Source: Rhodospirillaceae bacterium
GTDB lineage: Bacteria; Pseudomonadota; Alphaproteobacteria; Rhodospirillales; Rhodospirillaceae
Direction: 5' to 3'
Assembly (NCBI GenBank): GCA_019752235.1
Contig: JAIEMI010000303.1
Span: 1-37,914 of the forward strand
Length of the DNA stretch: 37,914 nucleotides
Position numbers and translations under genes: made by a program. Of the stretch, positions 8,386 to 16,063 are shown piece after piece (the stretch's first letter is position 1; every line of letters starts with the position of its first letter). The notes beneath the pieces are model-generated. The model was given only the letters and a program-made list of their open reading frames with translations, did no database searches and was not told the DNA's origin.

Positions 8386-9453
8386 ATGTCCATCCAAGTC
8401 CGCGGTCCTCACCAGTTTCGCGTTCAGGTACGTCGCAACGGTGCCTACGTTAGTGAGACCTTCGAGACTATGCGCGAAGCCAAGGCCTGGGAACGGGTCA
8501 TGGAGGGAAAGGTCACTGGCGACGACGTTGTGGACCTTCGGGAAGCGAAGGCGACGACCCTCGACAAGGCGTGCGACTGGGCCATAGACAATGGTCATGC
8601 CGGCCCTGGCGCTAACGGCAAGAACCTGAACTCCAAATGGCGCTATTGGAAGACGACCGACCTCGCCAACTGGTCTATTGCCGGCATCCACGACTGGGAC
8701 CTCATAGAATGGCGTAGGAAGGTCCTGGATGAGGACAATGCCGAAGATGGCGAGGTCATAGGCCCCGAAGCGGACGGCGGTGCCCAGACCTGTATTCATC
8801 GCCTCAATGCCCTATCGAAGCTAATCCAAATATGGTCGCGGGCGCACAAGGTGCCTCTCGATAACCCCGTGAAACCGGGTGTCCGGCCGCCCAAGCCCGA
8901 CGGTCGCGACCGTCGCCTCTGGGAGGGCGAGGAATTGAAGCTGCTTAAAACGGCGAGAACGTCGTCTCGCCCCTGGCTCCGGGCCGCCGTCGCCATCTCC
9001 TTGGAGACCTGCCTCCGGCAGGGTGAACTGGCCGGTCTCGTTTGGCGCCGGGTCAAGCTCGACACGGAGTTCCCGCACGTCGACCTTCCGAAAACGAAGA
9101 ACGACCGGCCGCGGCGCGTTCCATTGTCCCGCCGCGCGGTGGCGGCGTTCCGGTCGCTGCGCATGAACAAAAAGCCTGATCCCGAAGCTACGGTTCTTAC
9201 CGTGGAAACCGCTCGCGGTGTGATCCACGCGTTCCGGGAAGTCATCACGGAGAAGGAGTTTCCTGGTCTTCGCTGGCACGATCTTCGGCATGAGGCGATT
9301 TCCCGTCTGTTCGAGCTGACTGACCTTCGGGATCACGAGATCATGACGATCACGGGGCACCTTACGCCCGCGATGCTCGCCAGATATACCCACCTGCGCG
9401 CAGACCGGCTGGGCGCCCGTCTCCGGGGTGGAAAACAAAATCGCGCCGCCTAG
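8386..9453 (+). CDS. int: Tyrosine recombinase (site-specific integrase)
   Basis: A 355-aa phage/island integrase that should integrate and excise the element at tRNA-Gly. Residues 1-50 resemble an arm-binding domain, about 55-155 the core-binding SAM-like domain, and 175-345 the catalytic domain. The catalytic set is complete: R211 (LRQGEL), K236 or K238 (PKTKND), H298 and R301 (HDLRHEA), H325 (GHLT) and nucleophile Y334 (ARYTHLRAD). AAAGG lies about 9 nt before the ATG. Its position 100 bp after the tRNA, in the same direction, is the classic island layout. No excisionase gene is recognisable next to it. Confidence 0.95.
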   Translation: MSIQVRGPHQFRVQVRRNGAYVSETFETMREAKAWERVMEGKVTGDDVVDLREAKATTLDKACDWAIDNGHAGPGANGKNLNSKWRYWKTTDLANWSIAGIHDWDLIEWRRKVLDEDNAEDGEVIGPEADGGAQTCIHRLNALSKLIQIWSRAHKVPLDNPVKPGVRPPKPDGRDRRLWEGEELKLLKTARTSSRPWLRAAVAISLETCLRQGELAGLVWRRVKLDTEFPHVDLPKTKNDRPRRVPLSRRAVAAFRSLRMNKKPDPEATVLTVETARGVIHAFREVITEKEFPGLRWHDLRHEAISRLFELTDLRDHEIMTITGHLTPAMLARYTHLRADRLGARLRGGKQNRAA

Positions 9454-9805
9454 TAGGCCTTTTCGCGTTAAATTCGTTACTCATCGTGCGGCGCTTCATC
9501 AACACGTTGATATTGCTAAAACAGCGACGAGCCGAAAAAGGAGGTTTGAAGTGGGATCGAGGAAATCGGAGCAAATCGGCCCAAAGCAACTCCGGCAAAT
9601 CCACGTGCAGGTCATGGTGTTTGCGGATTAACTTCATGCGATTGACGACTTCCGGTTTACGAAGCGAATTCGTCGCGCGCCCGCCGTGCGCACGCTTCTA
9701 AAGCGCAGACTGTCCGCGCGCGGCAGTACAATAAACCCACCGATCTCGTGACTTCATGGCACGACAAAATAAGCCGGCGCTTCCACGCACTAACGCAGGC
9801 ACGGG
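9454..9805. other. 352-bp intergenic stretch after the integrase
   Basis: No conserved gene is recognisable. The only coding candidate is the 26-codon ORF listed separately (9551-9631). The stretch ends at the 3' end of the minus-strand lmuB-like gene. No convincing terminator or repeat was found. Confidence 0.5.
9551..9631 (+). CDS. Candidate small ORF (26 aa) with a consensus ribosome-binding site
   Basis: A GTG start is preceded by AAGGAGG (9538-9544) with a 6-nt spacer, the best Shine-Dalgarno in this region. The peptide begins VGSRKSEQIGPKQLRQIHVQ, is basic, and ends at TAA 9629-9631. I recognise no family. It may be a real small protein, a remnant of a longer gene, or chance. Confidence 0.3.
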   Translation: MGSRKSEQIGPKQLRQIHVQVMVFAD

Positions 9806-11758
9806 CTACTTGCCGCGATAGGTGGGAATGAGCGGGGGATTCTTATTATCGTCGGGACGCATGTGCCGGGACACAACATCGACGCCGAGCTCCTTGAGCG
9901 GCGGCGCGAATTCCTTGTCGATCAAAATGATCTGATGGTCGCTGAGCTCACCAGCCTTGAGCTCATAGACCATGTTGTAAAATCCTTTGAACTGCGCGCG
10001 GTTTTCACGTTCGCTGATATTCTTCATTGGAGAATCGATGATGAGCACGTCGGGAAGTGGCGCCTTGATTCCAGCGGCTAGCCGGTGCACGGCAATGGCA
10101 AAGCAGGTCTTAAACAGCGTCTTCTTGCCGCCACTGCTAATCGTGGCAAACGAAGTGACCGTGGGATCTTCCGCAGTTGGCCCGAGAATTTCCGGGTAAA
10201 AGGTAGTGGCGGAAATCTCGACCTTGTCGGATCGCGTGATCCCGGGAATGCCGGACCGGACGAGACAATCGAGAAAATAGTCCTTCAGCAGCGTCAGGTT
10301 CGTGGCATCGCTTTCGGCCGCCGCACGGGCTTCTTTTAAGGCCGCACGCAACTTTTCCTCTTGGCCTTGGATGATGCCGATCCGCTCCCGCTGCCTGTCT
10401 AGTGTCTGCGGCAAACGCATCAGAGACTTCAGGTTTGCCGCTTCCTGCAAAAGGGCGGCGCGCTCGCGTTCCTTCGTCACCATGTTCGCCAGGTAAGCCG
10501 AGTCATAGCTAACGGAAAGTTCGTTTCTTTCCCGTTCAATACGGGCCTTCTCGCCCATAAGCGCGTCCCGGTCGCGACTGAGTTTTTCGCGCGCCTTGTC
10601 ATGGCGGACGATAATGTCACGTAATTCGGCAATGCGCGTCTTCGCGTCCCGTTCGATGATCGAGACATCCGCCTCAGCCGTGCGATCGGCATATTCCGTT
10701 TGGCCGCACACGGAACAGTCGCCTGGGGCACGGTCCGGAAGGAGTTGCGTGCACCGCGGACAACTGTGAAACGCAACGTTCGACAGGATGGCGCGTGCCG
10801 ACACGGATCGGTTCACTTTGATAAACAGCGTTTCGAGTTCATTCAAGTGCCGCTGATCGCGATCCTTGGCGGTGCGCAAATCGTCGAGGGCCGCATCGAT
10901 CTCGGCAATGAGCTTGCCGAGGCGAAGTGCTTCGGCGCGGAGGCCATCGACGGCGTGCGCCGTTGGCCTTTGAGCATCCGGCCTGCGCGCGACTACGATC
11001 TCGCCTTGAATATCAGCGGCCTTGGCTTCCAAGATCTCTGCCCGACCGAAAATTTCAATTTCCGAGCCGACGCCGACATCGCGCAGTGCCGCGCCGAGGC
11101 TTTCGACGCTCGCCTCCGTGGCTTGGCGTTCGCCTCTAAGCTGATCGAGCTCCGCTTCAATCTCGGCAACGCGTTCGTCATGGAAACCGATTACGAAACG
11201 CAGGACATCCCGGCTCTTGAGGCGTTTGAAAGGGTGAGCGTTCTCATCCAAGTGAAAGAACGAGCTGTCGATCTCATCTTGGTCCAAGTAGCAGTACCAC
11301 AGCAGATCGCGAATGGAGAGGCGGCCGCTTCCGCTGTCGTGCTTGACTTTACTGCGGCGGACACGCGGCGCCTTCACGCCGGAGAGCCAGAAAATGAGAT
11401 CCGACAGGTTCTCCACGCCGGTGCCGGGGATTTTCTCCCCCGCGGCGTCGCGCGCGGGCAAAATGACTTGCGTGGCGTCGTCGCCGTTGCCCCAGGAAGC
11501 GAAAACCTGGGACGCGTCCCGTTGACGTTCAATTTCTATATCGGCGTCTCTAAGCGAAATCGAAAGCTTGGCTCCCACGAACTCATTCTGCAGCGCGGGC
11601 GTGAGTTCGATGTTCCCGCCGAGACAATAGTCAATCAGCCGCGCGATGCTGGTTTTGCCCGCTCCCATCTGACCCCAAAAATAGTGCACATTGGCCAGGG
11701 GAATCGGAATGTCGCCTTGCCGCAGGCCAAGCGTAAGATCTTTTAACCGGAACTGCAT
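9806..11758 (-). CDS. lmuB: SMC/Rad50-like ATPase of a Lamassu (DdmC/LmuB-type) defence system
   Basis: A 650-aa ABC-type ATPase predicted to sense foreign DNA (phage or plasmid) and license the nuclease subunit. Walker A is GQMGAGKTS near residue 33. Long coiled-coil stretches flank a central four-cysteine zinc-hook-like segment (CPRC and CSVC, 11 residues apart). The C-terminal ATPase half has the signature ISSGGKKT and Walker B PDVLIIDSP. The order nuclease, middle component, ATPase matches lmuA-lmuC-lmuB. I start at ATG 11756-11758, with GGGGA 5 nt upstream; a GTG at 11770 next to the lmuC-like stop is the alternative. The family assignment rests on domain types and order. Confidence 0.82.
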   Translation of the reverse strand: MQFRLKDLTLGLRQGDIPIPLANVHYFWGQMGAGKTSIARLIDYCLGGNIELTPALQNEFVGAKLSISLRDADIEIERQRDASQVFASWGNGDDATQVILPARDAAGEKIPGTGVENLSDLIFWLSGVKAPRVRRSKVKHDSGSGRLSIRDLLWYCYLDQDEIDSSFFHLDENAHPFKRLKSRDVLRFVIGFHDERVAEIEAELDQLRGERQATEASVESLGAALRDVGVGSEIEIFGRAEILEAKAADIQGEIVVARRPDAQRPTAHAVDGLRAEALRLGKLIAEIDAALDDLRTAKDRDQRHLNELETLFIKVNRSVSARAILSNVAFHSCPRCTQLLPDRAPGDCSVCGQTEYADRTAEADVSIIERDAKTRIAELRDIIVRHDKAREKLSRDRDALMGEKARIERERNELSVSYDSAYLANMVTKERERAALLQEAANLKSLMRLPQTLDRQRERIGIIQGQEEKLRAALKEARAAAESDATNLTLLKDYFLDCLVRSGIPGITRSDKVEISATTFYPEILGPTAEDPTVTSFATISSGGKKTLFKTCFAIAVHRLAAGIKAPLPDVLIIDSPMKNISERENRAQFKGFYNMVYELKAGELSDHQIILIDKEFAPPLKELGVDVVSRHMRPDDNKNPPLIPTYRGK

Positions 11759-11771
11759 TCCATTCCCCACC

Positions 11772-12344
11772 TCACGGCGTGATTTCCTCGCCCCACCGCA
11801 TGTTCACGATCTCCGGGACGGCCTCGTAGACAAATTCCTTCAAGCGCATGGCGGTCATCGCGCCGACGGCTTTGACAATGAGGTCGCTGCGGTCCTTCAA
11901 TTGGCCGAAATGCGTGTCCGTCCGGAAAGTGTCGGCTAACGATCTGCCGGCATCGGTCAATCCAATCTCGACCGTATTGCCCTCCAGGTTCAAGGCGACG
12001 AGGCCGCGGGCCGACAGGAGGCCTAACCACCGGCGATAGCGCGAGTCCCAGGGACCATAGCGGAACCGGATCATCTTCGTCTCCACTGATGTCCGCTCAC
12101 GGGGTTCAATCGCCAAGGCTTGAGCGCCTTTTCCAAGCTTCACCAGGGCCCGCTCGAGACAGGTCGGATATCGGAGCAGGAAATCCAACTTCGCGAGCTT
12201 GGTGATCCCCTCGATGGCCTTGGCTTTCGTCGCAGCGGTCGTCTTGCGCTCATCGGCACTGCGGAGAAGGATCAGGAGACGCCCGAGATGGAGTTCATCC
12301 GCGTTCTCCACTTCGGCGACAGCTCGGACAAGACGAAGGGACAT
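11772..12344 (-). CDS. lmuC: Lamassu middle component (LmuC/DdmB-type; ABC-3C middle component)
   Basis: A 190-aa protein with no enzymatic motif. It begins MSLRLVRAVAEVENADELHL and contains RLLILLRSAD and LDFLLRYPTCLERAL. The central part reads like a winged helix (WLGLLSARGLVALNLEGNTV, then LTDAGRSLAD). In this system class the middle component bridges the SMC-like ATPase and the effector. A strong AGGAGG overlaps the stop of the upstream nuclease gene, 13 nt before this ATG, and the ATPase gene starts about 13 nt after its stop, so translation is probably coupled. The call depends mainly on size, fold impression and operon position. Confidence 0.7.
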   Translation of the reverse strand: MSLRLVRAVAEVENADELHLGRLLILLRSADERKTTAATKAKAIEGITKLAKLDFLLRYPTCLERALVKLGKGAQALAIEPRERTSVETKMIRFRYGPWDSRYRRWLGLLSARGLVALNLEGNTVEIGLTDAGRSLADTFRTDTHFGQLKDRSDLIVKAVGAMTAMRLKEFVYEAVPEIVNMRWGEEITP

Positions 12345-12357
12345 GACTGTGTCCCTC

Positions 12358-13665
12358 CTAAGACTGGTCGTCGATGGGGAAGCGCGCGCTCCACCAGACC
12401 CGGCATTCCCGCGTCAAAAGGGCAGCCACGCCGATCAGGCATTCGTAGGCGTGATGACCAAGTTCCGTTTTTCGGTCGACTTCCAGCTTACGCAGCCGGT
12501 CTTGCACGTCGATCAGCATGGCCGCCCCGTAGGGCGCCGTTTGCTGACTTACGCGCAGATGCGCCTCGCTGCACTCGCCTAACACTAGTTGCTCGACTTG
12601 CTGCAGAAGTTCGGGATAACGCTCCGGCCGCCGATGCGCGTCTTCGATGAGGCTGTATTCAGCGGCGCGCTCACGCTGTTGCATGTAATCGATTTGCTCG
12701 CCAAGCCCGCCACGCTCCAGCTTTTTTTCGAGCACCCTCCCAGTTTGTGTGACGCCGATTTTCAGTTCGGGCGACCCAGGGAATTTCAGTTGAGGTCTTG
12801 CGCCCGCCGCGGGCAACACCGTCGACATGACATCGATCGACACCCGTTTTTCACTGAGCGAAGGATCTACATCCGTCGCGTGGCCCGGCGCCCAGACGTG
12901 GCGGCGCGGTACCGTCACATGGAGCGATGATGCCCGGTAAATGATCGCAACGAGAGCGTCGCGGCACTCATTCAGTTGCTGCGCGTTGAGCGCTCCGTAA
13001 CCCTCGACATTCGCTAGGTGCTCGTTGGATAGAGCTGCATCGGATTCTTCGCGCGACGGTCCGTGCACCACGTGCATGCGCCGCAGGGCGTCGAACAAGG
13101 CGTCGGCAGCGCAGCCGCACTGAGCCTGGATATCCTGGAACGCTCTGAGGTACGGCTGCTGCAGTGCCCCGGCGGTCCCGCACCCCCGAATATGATTCAA
13201 AAACAGAGATGGACACCGCCCGCGACGGCGGTCGTTGCGGTTTGCATCTGTGACCGTGTCGCATTGCTTATTCGAGACAAAGAACAAGTCATGGACCTGA
13301 TCTTTGTAATCTGCCACGAGGTCGACGAAGCGCCCGATGGATTTGACGAGATCGTCATCCGCCAGCGTCCAGGCTCCGGACTCCGGCTTTGACGTCTTGA
13401 TTTGGTAGCCGTCGAATTTTCCATCGGACCGCTCGGCGAGGAAGTCCTCGTGCTGCTCGCACCAGATGGCCCTATACGGGCGTTCCCCGCGGCTTGCGGC
13501 TGCCAGCAACACCACACCGTAGCTGTGCTGGTAACGGTAATTTCTGGCCGTTGCATCTCCGGGGTCGGTCGTCGGCCGGGCGTCCACAGGACTAGGCTGT
13601 GCAGCGGCGTCCGCCTTTCGGCGCCCCGGCGTCCCTGTTTTTTTCGCTTTCCCCGCCACGTTCAT
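12358..13665 (-). CDS. lmuA: Cap4-like (DUF4297) dsDNA nuclease effector of the Lamassu system
   Basis: The 435-aa effector, first gene of the operon. After a basic, Pro-rich leader (KAKKTGTPGRRK), the nuclease domain spans about residues 38-250. It holds RNYRYQHSYGVVLLAA and WCEQHEDFLAERSDGKFDGY, followed by QIKTSK, a PD-(D/E)xK-type core with the QxK variant found in Cap4/DUF4297. The rest (about 260-435) should be the C-terminal ABC-3C partner-binding domain and ends in a hydrophobic segment. Cap4-type effectors degrade DNA when activated, aborting infection or clearing plasmids. It starts at ATG 13663-13665 without a strong ribosome-binding site. The promoter must lie in 13666-13845. Confidence 0.8.
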   Translation of the reverse strand: MNVAGKAKKTGTPGRRKADAAAQPSPVDARPTTDPGDATARNYRYQHSYGVVLLAAASRGERPYRAIWCEQHEDFLAERSDGKFDGYQIKTSKPESGAWTLADDDLVKSIGRFVDLVADYKDQVHDLFFVSNKQCDTVTDANRNDRRRGRCPSLFLNHIRGCGTAGALQQPYLRAFQDIQAQCGCAADALFDALRRMHVVHGPSREESDAALSNEHLANVEGYGALNAQQLNECRDALVAIIYRASSLHVTVPRRHVWAPGHATDVDPSLSEKRVSIDVMSTVLPAAGARPQLKFPGSPELKIGVTQTGRVLEKKLERGGLGEQIDYMQQRERAAEYSLIEDAHRRPERYPELLQQVEQLVLGECSEAHLRVSQQTAPYGAAMLIDVQDRLRKLEVDRKTELGHHAYECLIGVAALLTRECRVWWSARFPIDDQS

Positions 13666-13845
13666 CCGGACGCCCCACTTACCTTCTTAATCATTGCTGG
13701 TGAGGTCGAGGGATGCAACCAGCGATTAAGTTGGATCTCCAGAAAGCCATCAATTGATACTTCGCCGAAACTAACCAGGCGCTAAAATCGCGTACCTGGA
13801 CAAAATCATCGCCGCCGTCAGCACAGGCACCAAGTGTCGACGGCC

Positions 13846-14664
13846 CTACGGTGCCGGCCGTCCCGGTTTTACAGACCGCGCCAAAATTTTGAGGTAGTCA
13901 CCAGTTATCATCCCATGCCCGGTGTCTAACAGGCGCCGCAGGCGACTGCGGCGCCAATCCGTGGCAAAGCCGGCGTCTCGAGTTCCGTTGTAAAGTTGGA
14001 TCGCAATGTCGGGCTGGCTGACGCCCGCGCGTTCCATGTCGATTGCTTTCAGCGCCAGCAGCCAACGTGAAGCGTAAGAATCAGTCGAAAACATTCGAGC
14101 CGGGAAGCGCTTTTGTTTTTGCAAAGCAACTAACCGTTCTACCGGCAAACGGCGCGCTCGTAGCGTCTCCGGCTCTGAGAGCACGTAAGCCAACCGAACA
14201 GGGCCATCGAGAACTGTGCCGCTGATGACGTGGATCTGTATTGAATGAAATCCATTTGAAAGCAAAACGTGCTCAGAGTCCGGCGCCTTTAATATCCTCA
14301 CTGCAAAATTCAAATCGCGGAAATCAAGCGCTTCTGAGCCGTGGCTTGCGGGCGCTACAGCCGCCACCGGAATGACGCTCGGATCGTATTCGGGCCGCCA
14401 AAAAATAGCGGCATTGGTATAGGGACGGGAATGCACTTCTGGAAAGCAGAGCCCCCATTCATCGTGATAGTGCGTTTGCAGCTCCAGCATTTCGAGATAC
14501 GGATGCTCACGGAGCATGTGTCGCGTTAGTCCAAGTGAATTGTTTACACCGCGAGCATACTCAGGGTTCCGTCGAAGCCATTCCCACGCCCAGCCAGCCG
14601 ACCCTAATCTCAACAATGCTTTTTCACTCAATTCTTGAAACAGATTGCGTTCCAAATTAGCCAC
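13846..14664 (-). CDS. FseA-like regulator (DUF6499 + DUF2285), integrative-element excision activator
   Basis: A 272-aa predicted transcription factor. The N-terminal motif LGSAGWAWEWLRRNPEYARG is the DUF6499 signature. The C-terminal third (RRLPVERLVALQKQKRFPAR, SRWLLALKAIDMERAGVSQP, then DIAIQLYNG and RRSRLRRLLDTG) is a DUF2285 helix-turn-helix. This pair occurs in FseA, which activates excision of Mesorhizobium ICEs. There, as I recall, it is made by ribosomal frameshifting from two ORFs; here the ORF is continuous. I choose GTG 14662-14664 because AGGAGGG sits 6 nt before it; an upstream ATG at 14688 lies within 20 nt of that site. It supports the view that this is a mobile element. Confidence 0.72.
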   Translation of the reverse strand: MANLERNLFQELSEKALLRLGSAGWAWEWLRRNPEYARGVNNSLGLTRHMLREHPYLEMLELQTHYHDEWGLCFPEVHSRPYTNAAIFWRPEYDPSVIPVAAVAPASHGSEALDFRDLNFAVRILKAPDSEHVLLSNGFHSIQIHVISGTVLDGPVRLAYVLSEPETLRARRLPVERLVALQKQKRFPARMFSTDSYASRWLLALKAIDMERAGVSQPDIAIQLYNGTRDAGFATDWRRSRLRRLLDTGHGMITGDYLKILARSVKPGRPAP

Positions 14665-14695
14665 GGTCTGCCCTCCTGGAGGGATCATCCCGCCT

Positions 14696-14733
14696 ATGTT
14701 TCATCGCGGGTCGAAACATACTACTTATAGTAG
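14696..14733. promoter_or_regulatory. Divergent operator region with two inverted repeats
   Basis: ATGTTTC (14696-14702) and GAAACAT (14713-14719) form a perfect 7-bp inverted repeat with a 10-bp spacer, about one helical turn between half-sites. Next to it CTACT (14721-14725) and AGTAG (14729-14733) form a 5-bp repeat around TAT. Both lie between the FseA-like gene (minus) and an unknown gene (plus), an arrangement typical of repressor operators. Confidence 0.5.
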
Positions 14734-14807
14734 AATGCTACAGAAGGGAAGTTCTTTTAATATCTCGGTCAGGTTGTCGGAATCCTAAGTAAGCGGAAGC
14801 AGCGGTC

Positions 14808-15320
14808 ATGGGCGAGGTTATTCGTTTTCCACTTCAGCATGCGCGCGAGCGCGGTTTGATGTGCCCACCACTTAAAATCCATTTCCCCGCGTTGTACCGG
14901 ACGGTGCAGACCGTGACACAGGCGGACCTCGATGCTTTGAAAGCGCCGGGCCCGCCGCTCAATGGCTTCGTCGACTACGCCATCAATCCGAATCTAAGCT
15001 ATTTCGGTCACGTTGAACGCCAGCGCACTACCCACGTTATCGACCCGCGATTTGACTCTCTCGTCTTGCGTCATCATGCGCAGTCCGAACTCGCAATCGC
15101 TTATTTGACAGCGTTGTCCGATGTTGCGACCGAGGAAATTGATAATCCGGTGATCGGGACGGACAGCGGCACTTTTACGCTTGTCCGGCGTCCTACGAGG
15201 AAAACTTGGCCCGGCCCTTTGGTAATCTACAAAGCAGAATTCAAGACCGCTGAGGATGAACGTGATTGGACCCTCATCATCGGGCCAGATGGCCAAGAAA
15301 TCTGCGAACTCGACCTGTAA
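14808..15320 (+). CDS. Hypothetical protein, 170 aa
   Basis: Not recognised. It starts MGEVIRFPLQHARERGLMCP and ends PDGQEICELDL, with no signal peptide or membrane helix. It is soluble, mixed alpha/beta in appearance, with a hydrophobic strand LVIYKAEF near the C-terminus. It is divergent from the FseA-like regulator across a region with two inverted repeats, so it may share control with it. The ribosome-binding site is weak. A role in mobile-element upkeep is a guess from position only. Confidence 0.6.
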   Translation: MGEVIRFPLQHARERGLMCPPLKIHFPALYRTVQTVTQADLDALKAPGPPLNGFVDYAINPNLSYFGHVERQRTTHVIDPRFDSLVLRHHAQSELAIAYLTALSDVATEEIDNPVIGTDSGTFTLVRRPTRKTWPGPLVIYKAEFKTAEDERDWTLIIGPDGQEICELDL

Positions 15321-15461
15321 TCACGTTCGCGGGCGGGCACGTCTGCGATAAGAAAGAAACCCGCGATTTCAAAGCCCTCACTAATTCTGCGGGAGCAAAT
15401 CGTTACCGGCGTGAACGGCTCCACTCTAGCGCGGCTATCATTCTCCGGTTTCGCATAGGAA

Positions 15462-16043
15462 TTAACGCGCTCGCATCGTCTTAAGCGCCCGGTGAGACGC
15501 GAAAGGAAGGATGAGCGCGAGTGCAATCGCGTCCGGCCAGCTCTCGCCGGTCAGCCAGACGCCAACGGCGCCGGCGAGAACGGCGGCAGCACTGATCATA
15601 TCGTTCCGTGCACCACACCATGCCGCCTTCATTTTGGCGTTTCCCACTCGCTGGTGATAAAGCAGAACGAAGGCCACGGCATTGACGATGAAGAATAGCC
15701 CTCCCACCGCGCCCATCACCCTCGCATCTGGTACAATGCTGTAAATATGGTTCCAGACCGCCACGCCAAAGGTCCAACAGCACAGCAAGAGGGCAAACAC
15801 GCCGGCCATCGTGTTCAGCGTGCCCTCCTGCCGGGCAGACCACCGCGGCTTTATGACGCTTTCTGTCACGGTCTTCGTGTTGACCGTTTCCAACGCGTCG
15901 ATCTGAAGTGACGCGGACCCGGCAATTATGCCTGCGCCAAGTTCGATAATAAATGCCGCCTGCATGACGGTAAAAGCCATCCACAGCAGTTTGCGATTTT
16001 TGGCGCGTTCAAGTTTCCATCGTTGTGCACGAGCCTTTCCCAT
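15462..16043 (-). CDS. CDF-like membrane protein with degenerate metal site
   Basis: A 193-aa polytopic protein with about six hydrophobic segments and no cytosolic C-terminal domain, like short CzcD-related cation transporters. AWCGARNDMISAAAVLAGAV and SWPDAIALALIL match the end of that family. In the usual second helix, where related proteins carry QADSLDFLGDAAN with metal-binding Asp, this protein reads QIDALETVNTKTV, so only one of three Asp remains. It may be a non-transporting relative or use other ligands. It lies 20 bp after the P1B-4 ATPase in the same operon, which suggests an accessory role in divalent metal export. Confidence 0.65.
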   Translation of the reverse strand: MGKARAQRWKLERAKNRKLLWMAFTVMQAAFIIELGAGIIAGSASLQIDALETVNTKTVTESVIKPRWSARQEGTLNTMAGVFALLLCCWTFGVAVWNHIYSIVPDARVMGAVGGLFFIVNAVAFVLLYHQRVGNAKMKAAWCGARNDMISAAAVLAGAVGVWLTGESWPDAIALALILPFASHRALKTMRAR

Positions 16044-16063
16044 TCGGTCCTAATCCTTCGTTC

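Noticed and set aside
10700-11746. 348-codon plus-strand frame over the SMC-like ATPase gene
   Set aside because: Shadow of the ATPase; Walker A, SGG signature and Walker B are all on the minus strand.
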